From Pseudoselenomonas ruminis (GTDB taxonomy: Bacteria > Bacillota > Negativicutes > Selenomonadales > Selenomonadaceae): a stretch of 64,000 nucleotides of DNA. Position 1 is the first letter of the stretch; every line of letters begins with the position of its first letter. Location: positions 186,001 through 250,000 of the forward strand of contig NZ_VTOY01000003.1 in assembly GCF_008271295.1 (NCBI RefSeq). Direction: 5' to 3'. Below the pieces are notes generated by a model. The model worked only from the letters and a program-made list of their open reading frames with translations, searched no databases and was not told the DNA's origin. The position numbers and the translations under genes were made by a program. Positions 16,827 through 24,906 of this stretch are shown here, in pieces.

Positions 16827-18494
16827 ATGGATGACCAGACATTGCGCCCGGCAGTAGGCAGCAAAGAAGCAGGCTACCTGTGTGAATTTCGGGAAGATGG
16901 TGTCTATTTGACGATTTATCCTGATGCTGCTGATGGCCTTTTATTTGAACTTTCGGATATCCGCCAGATTTTGCACGATAATGGTGTTATCGATTATGAT
17001 ATCATTACGCTTTCGCAGATTGTACGAGAGGCTTCAGGAGAGTCACGAAAACTTGCGGACTGTTATATATCTTCGGAGGATGCGGCAACTTTGCCGGACC
17101 AGGAAGACAAAGTCATGCAGGAAGAAAACGAGCTGGATGCGGAAGCTGGTATCCTTGTCGATGTCAGCCGTGACCGCATGACGGTAACAATCCGCTATGA
17201 TACCAAAGTGGGCAAGAAACTGCCGTCAATAGACACTGTAAAGGCTGCGCTGGCTGACCATAATATCGTTTTCGGCATTGATGATGAAGCGATTCGCGTT
17301 GGCGTAGAGAGCTTGTATCCCTTTGTAGCAGCAACGGGAAAGCCGCCGAAGAATGGTGAAAATGCGCGGATTGAACGCCATTTCGATTTGGGAGTCAAAG
17401 GCCGTCCGAAAGTTGACCAATACGATCGGGTGGATTTCAAAAACATGAATCTGTTCGTGCTGGCGAAAAAGGGTGATTTGCTGGCCGTGCGCATCCCGCA
17501 GACAGAAGGCGAGCCAGGCCGTGATGTTTATGGTCTGGAAGTTCCGGCTAAAAACGGAAAACCCATTCCGATTCCCCAGGGGAAGAATACGGAAATTTCC
17601 GGTGAGAATGAGTTGATAGCCTCTATCGATGGTCAGATTGTGGATAGCGGCAAAAAAATTAACATTGACCCGCATTTGCTGATTCAAGGCAGCGTTGGTG
17701 TCGGCACCGGAAATATTGATTTTGCGGGCAGTGTAGAAATCAAGGGAAATGTCGAGGCAGGTTTTGTCGTCAAGGCTACTGGTGATATCGAAATCAGCGG
17801 CATGGTCAGTGGTGGCGATGTTGAAGGCCGCAATGTCTATATTCAAGGCGGTGTAAATGGAATGAACCGCGGCAAGGTTAGAGCGCGGGAGGACGTTCGG
17901 GCCGCCTTTGCCGAAAACGCTGTGATTGAAAGCGAGCGTGACATCTATATTCAGGACGTGGCACTTCATTCGAATATCAGTGCAGGAAAACGCATTTTCC
18001 TCGAAGATAAGCGCGGAATGGTAACTGGCGGTTTGGTGGAAGCCGGTGAAGAAATTCGCTGCAAGATTGTCGGTAATACGGCCTTTGTGGTAACACGCCT
18101 GTCTGTTGGTGTCAATCCGCAGCTGCAGAAGCGCTATCGTGAACTCTGCCAGGAATACAAGGAATCCAAACAACGGCTCAAGCAAATTACGCAGATGCTC
18201 AACACGCTGGGTAAGATTGATATCAGCCGGCTGCCGCAGGAACGCATTAACCAAATCAATGCGCTGACTCGTTCGCAGTTCCCCTTGGCAGGCAAGATTA
18301 AACGTGATGAAAAAGAGATTTTAGCTATTGAGACAGAGCTGAACATGATGCAGAACGGGAAGATTCGTGTCAGTGACACGGTTTATCCAGGAGTAAGAAT
18401 TTCGATTAATTCGGTTATGATGAATGTACAGTCGGAAATCAAGCGCGCGACGCTTTCGGTGAAAAATGATCGTGTTGATATTGGTCCATACTAA
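16827..18494 (+). CDS. FapA-family (DUF342) protein
   Basis: A 555-residue protein of the flagellar assembly protein A (FapA/DUF342) family. An N-terminal variable domain (about 1-170) is followed by a right-handed beta-helix-like region (about 270-420) rich in short GxVxIxG repeats such as IQGSVGVGTGNIDFAGSVEI and IKGNVEAGFVVKATGDIEI, then a C-terminal coiled coil (LQKRYRELCQEYKESKQRL). Family members occur beside flagellar genes and affect motility or polar localisation in some proteobacteria; the biochemical role is not known. It follows fliA by 26 bases. Confidence 0.85.
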   Translation: MDDQTLRPAVGSKEAGYLCEFREDGVYLTIYPDAADGLLFELSDIRQILHDNGVIDYDIITLSQIVREASGESRKLADCYISSEDAATLPDQEDKVMQEENELDAEAGILVDVSRDRMTVTIRYDTKVGKKLPSIDTVKAALADHNIVFGIDDEAIRVGVESLYPFVAATGKPPKNGENARIERHFDLGVKGRPKVDQYDRVDFKNMNLFVLAKKGDLLAVRIPQTEGEPGRDVYGLEVPAKNGKPIPIPQGKNTEISGENELIASIDGQIVDSGKKINIDPHLLIQGSVGVGTGNIDFAGSVEIKGNVEAGFVVKATGDIEISGMVSGGDVEGRNVYIQGGVNGMNRGKVRAREDVRAAFAENAVIESERDIYIQDVALHSNISAGKRIFLEDKRGMVTGGLVEAGEEIRCKIVGNTAFVVTRLSVGVNPQLQKRYRELCQEYKESKQRLKQITQMLNTLGKIDISRLPQERINQINALTRSQFPLAGKIKRDEKEILAIETELNMMQNGKIRVSDTVYPGVRISINSVMMNVQSEIKRATLSVKNDRVDIGPY

Positions 18495-18535
18495 GAGAAT
18501 GTTCGTAACGGTGGATTGAGAAAGAAGGAATCCAA

Positions 18536-18871
18536 ATGGACATAACGCCGATGAGCCTGCAGATGATGGTGCCGCGTGCTGCTGATGCGGCGCAGGTACA
18601 GCACAATCTCAATCAGGCTAATGCCATGCAGTCTGATTTTCAGGCAATTCAACAAAAAGAAGAAGATAAGCTGAAACAGGAACAGGTGCGGGAAAAGGAT
18701 AACGTGGAAGATGGCCGTATCAAGGATGACCCGGACCGCCAGCGCAAGCAGGGCGGACAAGGTTCTTCTTCACGTCATCAGGCAAGCTCATCCGAAGAAG
18801 AAAATGTTCCGGATCCTGTAAAATATGCAAAAGATCCCTCGCGGGGGAACCTTTTGGATATCAGCTTTTAG
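18536..18871 (+). CDS. Small charged protein, unknown function, flagellar operon
   Basis: A 111-residue soluble protein. The N-terminal 35 residues (MDITPMSLQMMVPRAADAAQ) look like a conserved amphipathic helix; the rest is hydrophilic and probably disordered, rich in Gln, Glu, Lys, Ser and Asp (RQRKQGGQGSSSRHQASSSEEE), ending in a hydrophobic LLDISF. There is no signal peptide or cysteine. I do not recognise a characterised family. GAAGGAAT lies upstream. It sits between the DUF342 gene and the SwrB-like gene, so association with flagellar assembly is the simplest guess. Confidence 0.7.
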   Translation: MDITPMSLQMMVPRAADAAQVQHNLNQANAMQSDFQAIQQKEEDKLKQEQVREKDNVEDGRIKDDPDRQRKQGGQGSSSRHQASSSEEENVPDPVKYAKDPSRGNLLDISF

Positions 18872-18889
18872 GAGGCAGTTTTTTCCACT

Positions 18890-19675
18890 ATGGTCAATAC
18901 GTTAGGATCACTTATTATAATTGGTTTTGTTCTGGTGATGGGGGCCAGATGGCTTTCCAAGCGCCAGCAAGGGACGTCTTGGGACGAGGAAGAACTGGTG
19001 GATTCGGCCAATCAGCTCAAAGCGGAAATTGAACGCTCGGCGGATGCAGTAATCAAGCGGATGGGGAGTCATATCAATCATCTGGAACAACTGCTGCAGC
19101 AGGCGGAAGCCCGTAACCGTGAGCTGGAAGCGCAGCTGCTGGAAGCACGTCAGCTTTCAATGTCGCTGGAACAGCAGGGACGGCAGCTGGATGAACGAAT
19201 CATGACGGCAAAACAGACGTCACAGGAGTTGGCGATACGTTGGCAGAATCCGCCAGTCATGCCGATGATGGCGCCAAACGCGATGGCACCGGCTATGTCC
19301 GTACAGCAGCCAGTGATGCAGCAGCCTGCTGCCACTGTTGAACGCGTTGATGCACAGGACTTTGCCGCCGTCCTTCAAAAGTCCATTGAGCGGGAAGAAC
19401 AGGAAATCCATGCGCCGCATATTACCGGGGAACATCAGGCAGCTGGTTTGGCGGAGGCCATGAATAATCGTGCCGCTGAGGTAAGTGAAGAACCAGCCGA
19501 TAAGCCGGCAGGCCCAGTTGAGGAAGATCCGACTGAGGGAATGTCCCAGAGTGCAGCCAAGGCACGCGCTTTACTGTTAAGTGGCTACTCTGTTGAGGAA
19601 ACGGCTCGTGAAACGGGAATTGGCAAGGGCGCCATTGAACTATTGCGCGAGATGAACCGCCATGAATTGGAATAA
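18890..19675 (+). CDS. SwrB-like membrane protein with coiled coil and C-terminal HTH-like motif
   Basis: A 261-residue protein with one N-terminal membrane helix (LGSLIIIGFVLVMGARWL), a long coiled coil about residues 40-110 (LEQLLQQAEARNRELEAQL), a Met/Pro/Ala-rich middle and a C-terminal helical motif AKARALLLSGYSVEETAR followed by GIGKGAIELLREM. This is the layout of Bacillus SwrB/YlxL, which lies directly after sigD at the end of the fla/che operon and promotes assembly of flagellar basal bodies. Orthology is inferred from architecture and position, not from close sequence identity. The last gene before the terminator. Confidence 0.65.
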   Translation: MVNTLGSLIIIGFVLVMGARWLSKRQQGTSWDEEELVDSANQLKAEIERSADAVIKRMGSHINHLEQLLQQAEARNRELEAQLLEARQLSMSLEQQGRQLDERIMTAKQTSQELAIRWQNPPVMPMMAPNAMAPAMSVQQPVMQQPAATVERVDAQDFAAVLQKSIEREEQEIHAPHITGEHQAAGLAEAMNNRAAEVSEEPADKPAGPVEEDPTEGMSQSAAKARALLLSGYSVEETARETGIGKGAIELLREMNRHELE

Positions 19676-19722
19676 AAAACAGGCTATGACAAGGCAAGTG
19701 CCTTCGTCATAGCCTGTTTTTT
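19674..19722. terminator. Bidirectional terminator between the fla/che operon and trpD
   Basis: A run of A6, then ACAGGCTATGAC pairing exactly with GTCATAGCCTGT, an inner AAGGCA/TGCCTT stem, and T6. The symmetric A and T tracts allow termination of both the + operon and the convergent minus-strand trpD. Confidence 0.92.
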
Positions 19723-19726
19723 ATTT

Positions 19727-20743
19727 TCAGGCGTTGGAGAGCTGACAGAATTCCTCGAGTTTTTTCTTGGCAGCACCAGAAGTGATAAGCTCACGGGCTT
19801 TTTCGATGCCGGCTTTAATGCTGTCAGCCTTGCCGCCAACATAAATGGCAGCACCGGCATTCAGCAGTACAATGTCGGTTTTTGGTCCCGTGGCGCCGTT
19901 TAGGATATCCCGTGTGACCTGGGCATTTTCGGCAGGGTCGCCACCGCGGATATCGGTCTTTTGGCAACGGGTAAAGCCGAATTCCTCAGGTGTTACCTCG
20001 TAGCGTCTGAACCAGCCGTCACGGAATTCACAAACGCTGGTAGGCGCACTGAGTGAGAACTCATCGAGGCAGTCCTGTCCGTAGATTACCATGCCGGCTT
20101 TGACGCCCAGCGATAACATGACTTTAGCCAGCGGCTCCAAGAGGTATTCGTCGTAGACACCTAAAATCATATGGTTCGGATGGGCCGGGTTGGTCAGTGG
20201 TCCGAGAATGTTGAATACGGTGCGGATGCCGAGTTCTTTGCGAATGGCACCAACGTATTTCATAGAGCTATGATATTTCTGGGCAAACATGAAGCAAAGA
20301 CCGATTTCTTTTAGTTCCTGCACAACCTTTTGCGGCGATTGATCCAGATTGACGCCGAGCGCTTCCAGGCAGTCGGCGGCACCGCATTTCGAGGAGGCAG
20401 CACGGTTGCCGTGTTTGGCGACTTTTATCCCGGCGGCGGCGATAATCATCGCAGCTGTGGTGGAGATGTTAATGCTGTGCGCATGGTCACCACCAGTGCC
20501 GACAATATCCAGGACATCCATATCGTGGGTTACTGTCAGGGCATGGTCACGCATAGCCGCTGCTGAACCAGAAATTTCATCAATGGTTTCTGCTTTGGTG
20601 CTTTTGGTTGAGAGTGCAGAAAGATAAGCTGCATTTTGAATCTGAGACGTTTCGCCATTCATGATTTCATTCATGACGTCGTAAGCTTCCTGATATGTAA
20701 GGTCTTTTTTGCTGACTATCTTTTCGATAGCTTCTTTAATCAT
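19727..20743 (-). CDS. trpD: Anthranilate phosphoribosyltransferase TrpD, solitary
   Basis: A 338-residue enzyme that joins anthranilate to PRPP in tryptophan synthesis. Family motifs are VGTGGD with SINISTTAA behind it, [21 protein letters not shown] and [10 protein letters not shown]. Length is normal and no key loop is missing. It stands alone: no other trp gene is adjacent, and the 44-base leader from its promoter is too short for a classic tryptophan attenuator. GAGGTG precedes the start. Either the remaining trp genes lie elsewhere or this paralog works on another aromatic substrate; the family assignment is firm. Confidence 0.9.
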   Translation of the reverse strand: MIKEAIEKIVSKKDLTYQEAYDVMNEIMNGETSQIQNAAYLSALSTKSTKAETIDEISGSAAAMRDHALTVTHDMDVLDIVGTGGDHAHSINISTTAAMIIAAAGIKVAKHGNRAASSKCGAADCLEALGVNLDQSPQKVVQELKEIGLCFMFAQKYHSSMKYVGAIRKELGIRTVFNILGPLTNPAHPNHMILGVYDEYLLEPLAKVMLSLGVKAGMVIYGQDCLDEFSLSAPTSVCEFRDGWFRRYEVTPEEFGFTRCQKTDIRGGDPAENAQVTRDILNGATGPKTDIVLLNAGAAIYVGGKADSIKAGIEKARELITSGAAKKKLEEFCQLSNA

Positions 20744-20786
20744 GCGTATTCACCTCAAATACAAATTTATTACATTATTAAAGTAA

Positions 20787-20815
20787 ACATTATCATTTAA
20801 CTGTAAAGTTGTCAA
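20787..20815 (-). promoter_or_regulatory. Promoter of trpD
   Basis: On the minus strand TTGACA (810-815 of this kilobase read as TGTCAA on +) and TAATGT (20787-20792) are 17 bases apart. The -35 box is a perfect consensus. Confidence 0.8.
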
Positions 20816-20853
20816 CTTTATTCGGTGGAAAGGAAATAAAAAATAAATAAGCA

Positions 20854-20882
20854 TTGACAAGAAGATGAGTTTTGGCTATACT
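20854..20882 (+). promoter_or_regulatory. Promoter of the tRNA pair
   Basis: TTGACA at 20854-20859 and TATACT at 20877-20882 with a 17-base spacer, ending 14 bases before the first tRNA. It diverges from the trpD promoter, with 38 bases between the two -35 boxes. Confidence 0.85.
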
Positions 20883-20896
20883 ATATGAGTGGTCTA

Positions 20897-20973
20897 CGGG
20901 ATGTAGCGCAGTTTGGTAGCGCGCCTGCTTTGGGAGCAGGATGTCGCAGGTTCGAATCCTGTCATCCCGACCA
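20897..20973 (+). tRNA. tRNA-Pro (anticodon TGG)
   Basis: A 77-base cloverleaf: acceptor CGGGATG pairs with CATCCCG, D arm GCGCAGTTTGGTAGCGC, anticodon arm CCTGCTT-TGG-GAGCAGG, TPsiC arm with GGTTCGAATCC, discriminator A, and encoded CCA. Proline identity comes from the TGG anticodon, which reads CCA and, by wobble, other CCN codons. Confidence 0.97.
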
Positions 20974-20983
20974 TTATTTTATT

Positions 20984-21060
<77 letters not shown>

Positions 21061-21071
21061 ATGGATTATTG

Positions 21072-21096
21072 CTCCGAGGGGTCCTCGGAGTTTTTT
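21072..21096 (+). terminator. Terminator after the tRNA pair
   Basis: CTCCGAGG and CCTCGGAG form an 8-bp perfect stem with a 3-base loop, directly followed by T6. Confidence 0.92.
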
Positions 21097-21192
21097 GTTA
21101 TAAGTGCTGAAGCCAGCAAGTGTTTGCAGAAGCCCGGATACCTCGTTGTATTCGAGCTTTTTCACTAGTCAGCGGGGAGAGACGGCGTTGGT

Positions 21193-21220
21193 GGATTAGC
21201 GAAAAAGGCCTTGCTAATCC
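21193..21220 (+). promoter_or_regulatory. Hairpin upstream of the FIST-GGDEF gene
   Basis: GGATTAGC and GCTAATCC form an 8-bp stem around a 12-base loop (GAAAAAGGCCTT), 92 bases before the GGDEF gene start. No T-run follows. The 250-base gap 21061-21311 otherwise holds the tRNA terminator and AT-rich DNA with TATAAT-like hexamers near 21250, but I could not fix a confident promoter. Confidence 0.4.
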
Positions 21221-21311
21221 CGTATTTAAACGGTAATATTATAGTGGTGTATAATTGTTTGTGAGTAAAAAACAAGAAATGTTTTTGGTAATGGTTAAGG
21301 ATTGAAATAAA

Positions 21312-23066
21312 ATGAAACAGATTCCTTTTTCGATTCAAAAGCGTCAGGAACTCCAGGATTGCATTGAAAAAGTTAAACAAGAAGCCCGGACGATGCGGCG
21401 TGTATCCTGTGTGCTGGTCTCTATTTTTATGGATACGGCCAACGAACGGATGTTGATGGAGATGCAGCGAACGATTTCGGCATCGTTTCCGGAAGCACAG
21501 ATTGTTGGTGCCGTGTCTACGGGAGAAATCGTAAATGGACGTTTGATTGAGCATAATATCGTGGTCAATTTCACGTTGTTTGAGTGCTCGGAAGTCCGGG
21601 TTATGTCGTATGATTTCCGCCAGCTGTCGAGTGAGCAGGCTGGTAAGGATTTGCTGGCAATATTAAATGCGGATAAAAATGTGGCTGCGGTTGAGGTCAT
21701 TTCGGCCGGATTCCATTTGGATATCAATCCGTTTTTCCGTGAGGTTTCGAAATCACGCGAGGAGATTGTCTTCTTTGGCGGCTTAGCTGACGATGGCAGT
21801 CTTGGGCAGAACGGAATGGTCTTTGCGCAGAATACGAATCTCCGGCATGGCGTGGCCGTGGCAATTTTTAGTGGTGACAAGCTTCATGTCGAAGCCAGCT
21901 CGAGTTTTGGCTGGAAGCCTTTAGGGCGAAGCATGCAGGTCACGAAAATGGATGGAGAATATTGCCTGCAGGAATTGGACGGCCAGCCGGCACTGGAAAT
22001 TTTTAATCGCTATCTGGGAATTGCCAATGACGAAAAATTCCTGGTGGAAGCCTTGACGTTTCCGTTTTATTTCGAGCGTCATGGCGTTGTATTGGCGCGC
22101 CATCCGCGGCGGTGCCGGGAAGATGGCGGCATTGTGTTCGGAGCGGATATTTGTGAAGGGGAAGAAGTTCGCCTGGCTTATGGCGATCCCGGCGATATCA
22201 TCGAAAACGCCTTGGTCCTGCAAGGGAAATTGGCGTCGTTCCAGCCCGAAGCAATTTTTGTGGTAAGCTGCGTGGCGCGCTGGATGCTGCTCGGCAGTGA
22301 TACCGAGCAGGAGCTTTCCATCACGCGTGATTTGGCTCCTTCCTCCGGTTTTTATGCTTATGGAGAATTCATGCGCATCCAGAATGGCGAAATCATGGTA
22401 TCCAATATGACCCTGGTTACGATTGGTATGCGTGAGGGGCTAAAGACCGGGGAGAATCCGCCATTGGTGGTAACGCCGCCGAAACTCAAGAAACACCGCT
22501 CGATTATGGCCCATCTGGTTCATTTTATCGAAACGACGACGCAGGAGCTGGAAGCATCGAATTCCAAGCTGAAGCGACTGGCACAGCTCGACCGCCTGAC
22601 GGGACTTTACAACCGCGGGGAGACAGAGCTGCGGCTGCGGCGTATGATGAAGGCGGCGGCGCTTAACGAACATCCTTTGGCCGTGCTCATGATGGACGTA
22701 GATGATTTCAAGGGAATCAATGATACGTTTGGTCATGCCAAAGGCGATGAGACAATCAAGGCCATTGCTGATATCCTGCGGGCTTCGACGCGCAAAGACG
22801 ATGATGCGCCAGGCCGATGGGGCGGTGATGAGTTCTTTGTTGTATTCTATGATATGGATGAGCGGATACTGCAGGAAGTAGCAGAACGCATCCGCCGAAA
22901 GGTGGCGGAACTGGATATTCTGCCGAGCGGCAGCAAGGTGACTACCAGTATCGGTATAGTCACTGCCAAATCCGATGATACCGTGGATAGTTTGTGCCGC
23001 CGTGTGGATCGTGCTTTGTATGAGGCAAAACGCACCGTAGGGAAAAATACGGTAGTCATGTTATAA
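21312..23066 (+). CDS. FIST-domain diguanylate cyclase (FIST-GGDEF)
   Basis: A 584-residue soluble protein. Residues about 30-220 form a FIST N sensor domain (GAVSTGEI, FFGGLADDG), about 225-385 the FIST C domain ending GFYAYGEFMR, then a helical linker (residues 410-435) and a GGDEF domain with LTGLYNRG, MDVDDFKGINDTFGHAKGDE and an intact WGGDEF at 503-508. It should make c-di-GMP in response to a small ligand bound by FIST. In the inhibitory-site position five residues upstream of GGDEF the pattern is KDDD rather than RxxD, so product inhibition may be weakened. No membrane span. A monocistronic gene by its surroundings. Confidence 0.88.
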   Translation: MKQIPFSIQKRQELQDCIEKVKQEARTMRRVSCVLVSIFMDTANERMLMEMQRTISASFPEAQIVGAVSTGEIVNGRLIEHNIVVNFTLFECSEVRVMSYDFRQLSSEQAGKDLLAILNADKNVAAVEVISAGFHLDINPFFREVSKSREEIVFFGGLADDGSLGQNGMVFAQNTNLRHGVAVAIFSGDKLHVEASSSFGWKPLGRSMQVTKMDGEYCLQELDGQPALEIFNRYLGIANDEKFLVEALTFPFYFERHGVVLARHPRRCREDGGIVFGADICEGEEVRLAYGDPGDIIENALVLQGKLASFQPEAIFVVSCVARWMLLGSDTEQELSITRDLAPSSGFYAYGEFMRIQNGEIMVSNMTLVTIGMREGLKTGENPPLVVTPPKLKKHRSIMAHLVHFIETTTQELEASNSKLKRLAQLDRLTGLYNRGETELRLRRMMKAAALNEHPLAVLMMDVDDFKGINDTFGHAKGDETIKAIADILRASTRKDDDAPGRWGGDEFFVVFYDMDERILQEVAERIRRKVAELDILPSGSKVTTSIGIVTAKSDDTVDSLCRRVDRALYEAKRTVGKNTVVML

Positions 23067-23081
23067 AACGTAACAAGAATC

Positions 23082-23111
23082 TTGCCATCGATGCATTTGT
23101 TATGGTAAGAT
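23082..23111 (+). promoter_or_regulatory. Candidate promoter before the NhaD/ArsB-like gene
   Basis: TTGCCA at 23082-23087 and TAAGAT at 23106-23111 with an 18-base spacer, just after the stop codon of the GGDEF gene. A start near 23118 would place a terminator-like hairpin inside the leader of the next gene. Confidence 0.45.
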
Positions 23112-23136
23112 AGTGCTGAAATTGAATTTGAATCTT

Positions 23137-23175
23137 GGCGGAGTCTGGTCACCATGGGCTCCGTCTGTTTTTTTT
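23137..23175 (+). terminator. Terminator or leader attenuator
   Basis: GGCGGAGTC pairs with GGCTCCGTC (G-U pairs included) across an 11-base loop and is followed by TGTTTTTTTT. It either ends the GGDEF transcript or, if the promoter at 23082-23111 is real, controls readthrough into the permease gene. Confidence 0.7.
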
Positions 23176-23180
23176 AGGAA

Positions 23181-23201
23181 GCCTGTGGTACTGCCACAGG
23201 C
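23181..23201 (+). promoter_or_regulatory. Stable hairpin immediately before the permease ribosome binding site
   Basis: GCCTGTGG and CCACAGGC form a perfect 8-bp stem with a 5-base loop. AGGAGG begins five bases after the stem. It lies between the T-run of the upstream hairpin and the start codon. Confidence 0.6.
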
Positions 23202-23217
23202 AAAAAGGAGGCATAAA

Positions 23218-24495
23218 ATGGAAGTTTTAGCAGGTATTATTTTTATTTTGATGTATGTGGTGATTGTATCGGAAAAGATACACCGTACGGTTGCCGCTAT
23301 GCTTGGTGCAACACTGATGGTTTTGCTTGGCATCATGGGGCAGGAAACAGCGCTTCATCATGTTGATTTCAACACGCTGGGGCTGCTGGTCGGCATGATG
23401 GTGTTGGTCGGTGTGACGAGCCATACTGGCTTGTTCGATTATGTTGCTATCAAGGCGGCGAAGGTAGCGAAAGCGGAGCCAAAACGCATTCTCGTCTATC
23501 TTGGACTCATTACGGCTGTTTTTTCGGCATTCCTCGATAATGTCACGACGGTTCTGCTGATGGTTCCCGTGACCTTCAGCATCACGCAGAAGCTGCATAT
23601 CAATCCGATTCCGTTTTTGCTGACGCAGATTATTGCGTCGAATGTTGGCGGTACGGCAACGCTTATCGGTGATCCGCCAAACATCATGATTGGCAGTGCG
23701 ATAAAAGAATTGACGTTTATGGCGTTCATTGAGAACCTGGCACCGATTGCCATCATCGACTTGCTGGTGGTAATCTTCCTGGTGGAGGTCATTTACCGCA
23801 ACAAGATGAATACGAAGCCGGAGCTTCAGGCAGAACTCATGCAGATGGATGAGAAAAAATCCCTCAAGGACCGCGGCCTTTTGGCACGTTCCTTGTTTGT
23901 GCTGACGCTGGTTATCCTTGGCTTCTTTACCCATTCGATCACGCACATCGAGTCGTCGATGATTGCGCTGGCAGGTGGCTTCCTGCTGCTGCTGCTGGCT
24001 GGCGGCAGCCACCATCTCGTGGAGAAAACCATGAAGTCGGTAGAGTGGGCTACGATTTTTTTCTTCATCGGTCTCTTTATCGCCGTAGGCGGTCTTATCG
24101 AGACGGGCATTATTGGCAGTCTGGCTAAGCAGGCCGTCGAGCTTACGGGCGGCGATGTAACGAAAACTTCGCTGCTGGTGCTCTGGCTCAGTGCGCTGGT
24201 TTCGTCGGTACTCGACAATATCCCGTTTGTCGCTACGATGATTCCGCTGATTCAGGATATGGGCAACATGGGTGTCAGCAATCTTGAGCCAATCTGGTGG
24301 AGCCTGGCTTTGGGTGCCTGCCTGGGCGGCAACGGAACGCTGGTCGGTGCTTCGGCCAACCTCATTGTAGCAGGTCTGGCGGCTGAGCGCGGTGTAAAAA
24401 TTACCTTCATTAACTATTTCAAAATCGGATTTCCTATCATGCTCTTGACGATTGTACTGTCCACGGTGTATGTTTATATCCGGTACTTGATTTAA
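23218..24495 (+). CDS. ArsB/NhaD-type ion permease (SLC13/IT superfamily)
   Basis: A 425-residue integral membrane protein with about eleven spans. The two halves each show the superfamily re-entrant hairpin and helix-break motifs: GGTATLIGDPPNIMIG with SAFLDNVTTVLLMVPV in the first, and GGNGTLVGASANLIVAG with SSVLDNIPFVATMIPL in the second. Such proteins act as Na+/H+ antiporters (NhaD), arsenite pumps or carboxylate carriers; the sequence alone does not decide the substrate, and no ars genes are near. The start at 23218 has AAGGAGG seven bases upstream. A terminator follows. Confidence 0.85.
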   Translation: MEVLAGIIFILMYVVIVSEKIHRTVAAMLGATLMVLLGIMGQETALHHVDFNTLGLLVGMMVLVGVTSHTGLFDYVAIKAAKVAKAEPKRILVYLGLITAVFSAFLDNVTTVLLMVPVTFSITQKLHINPIPFLLTQIIASNVGGTATLIGDPPNIMIGSAIKELTFMAFIENLAPIAIIDLLVVIFLVEVIYRNKMNTKPELQAELMQMDEKKSLKDRGLLARSLFVLTLVILGFFTHSITHIESSMIALAGGFLLLLLAGGSHHLVEKTMKSVEWATIFFFIGLFIAVGGLIETGIIGSLAKQAVELTGGDVTKTSLLVLWLSALVSSVLDNIPFVATMIPLIQDMGNMGVSNLEPIWWSLALGACLGGNGTLVGASANLIVAGLAAERGVKITFINYFKIGFPIMLLTIVLSTVYVYIRYLI

Positions 24496-24505
24496 TCTGC
24501 TGATG

Positions 24506-24541
24506 ACAGTTGCGGAATCAAATTCCGCAACTGTTTTTTTG
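24506..24541 (+). terminator. Terminator after the permease gene
   Basis: ACAGTTGCGGAA pairs perfectly with TTCCGCAACTGT across TCAAA, followed by T7. Confidence 0.93.
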
Positions 24542-24621
24542 TTTGGATTTTTGTTGGTGTTGGCAGGAATCCGGGGGCAGGACAAGAATAGTAAGGATGA
24601 TAATCGTTTGGAGGGGTTCTT

Positions 24622-24894
24622 TTGGCAAAATTTAGTGGACGCAGTTCGGGAATATGTTTCCTATTTGTGGTGGTAGGTGCTATCCTGGGCGGAATTATTG
24701 GCCAGCTGCTGATGAATGTGGATGCGCTGGCGGGGTTGATGCCGTATCTCGTGGCAACGTATCCTGTGTTTGATGTTCAGCCATTTACGATTAATCTCTA
24801 TGTGATTCAGCTGACGCTGGGACTGGCATTTGCGCCGAATCTCATGAGTATTTTGGGAATCGTTCTGGCAATCGTATTGTTCCGCCGGTATTGA
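24622..24894 (+). CDS. DUF4321 small membrane protein
   Basis: A 90-residue protein with two hydrophobic segments (FLFVVVGAILGGIIGQLL and APNLMSILGIVLAIVLF) and a glycine-rich first helix. The pattern matches the DUF4321 family of Firmicutes, commonly found upstream of maf and radC; no function is known. The start is TTG with TTGGAGGGG upstream. It is 12 bases from maf and probably co-transcribed. The 126-base gap before it contains the permease terminator and no clear promoter. Confidence 0.8.
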   Translation: MAKFSGRSSGICFLFVVVGAILGGIIGQLLMNVDALAGLMPYLVATYPVFDVQPFTINLYVIQLTLGLAFAPNLMSILGIVLAIVLFRRY

Positions 24895-24906
24895 GAGGGG
24901 GAAGTC

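Noticed and set aside
20744-20786. Tryptophan attenuator or T-box before trpD.
   Set aside because: The leader is only about 40 bases, with no Trp codons, terminator hairpin or T-box consensus.
23113-23217. N-terminal extension of the permease frame by 35 residues.
   Set aside because: The extension is coded by the terminator and leader hairpins, is not hydrophobic or signal-like, and the ATG at 23218 has an excellent AAGGAGG.
23101-23217. Known ion or metabolite riboswitch (fluoride, manganese, sodium, guanidine types) before the permease.
   Set aside because: I could not place the conserved core bases of any class I know in this leader; only hairpins are supported, so no class was assigned.
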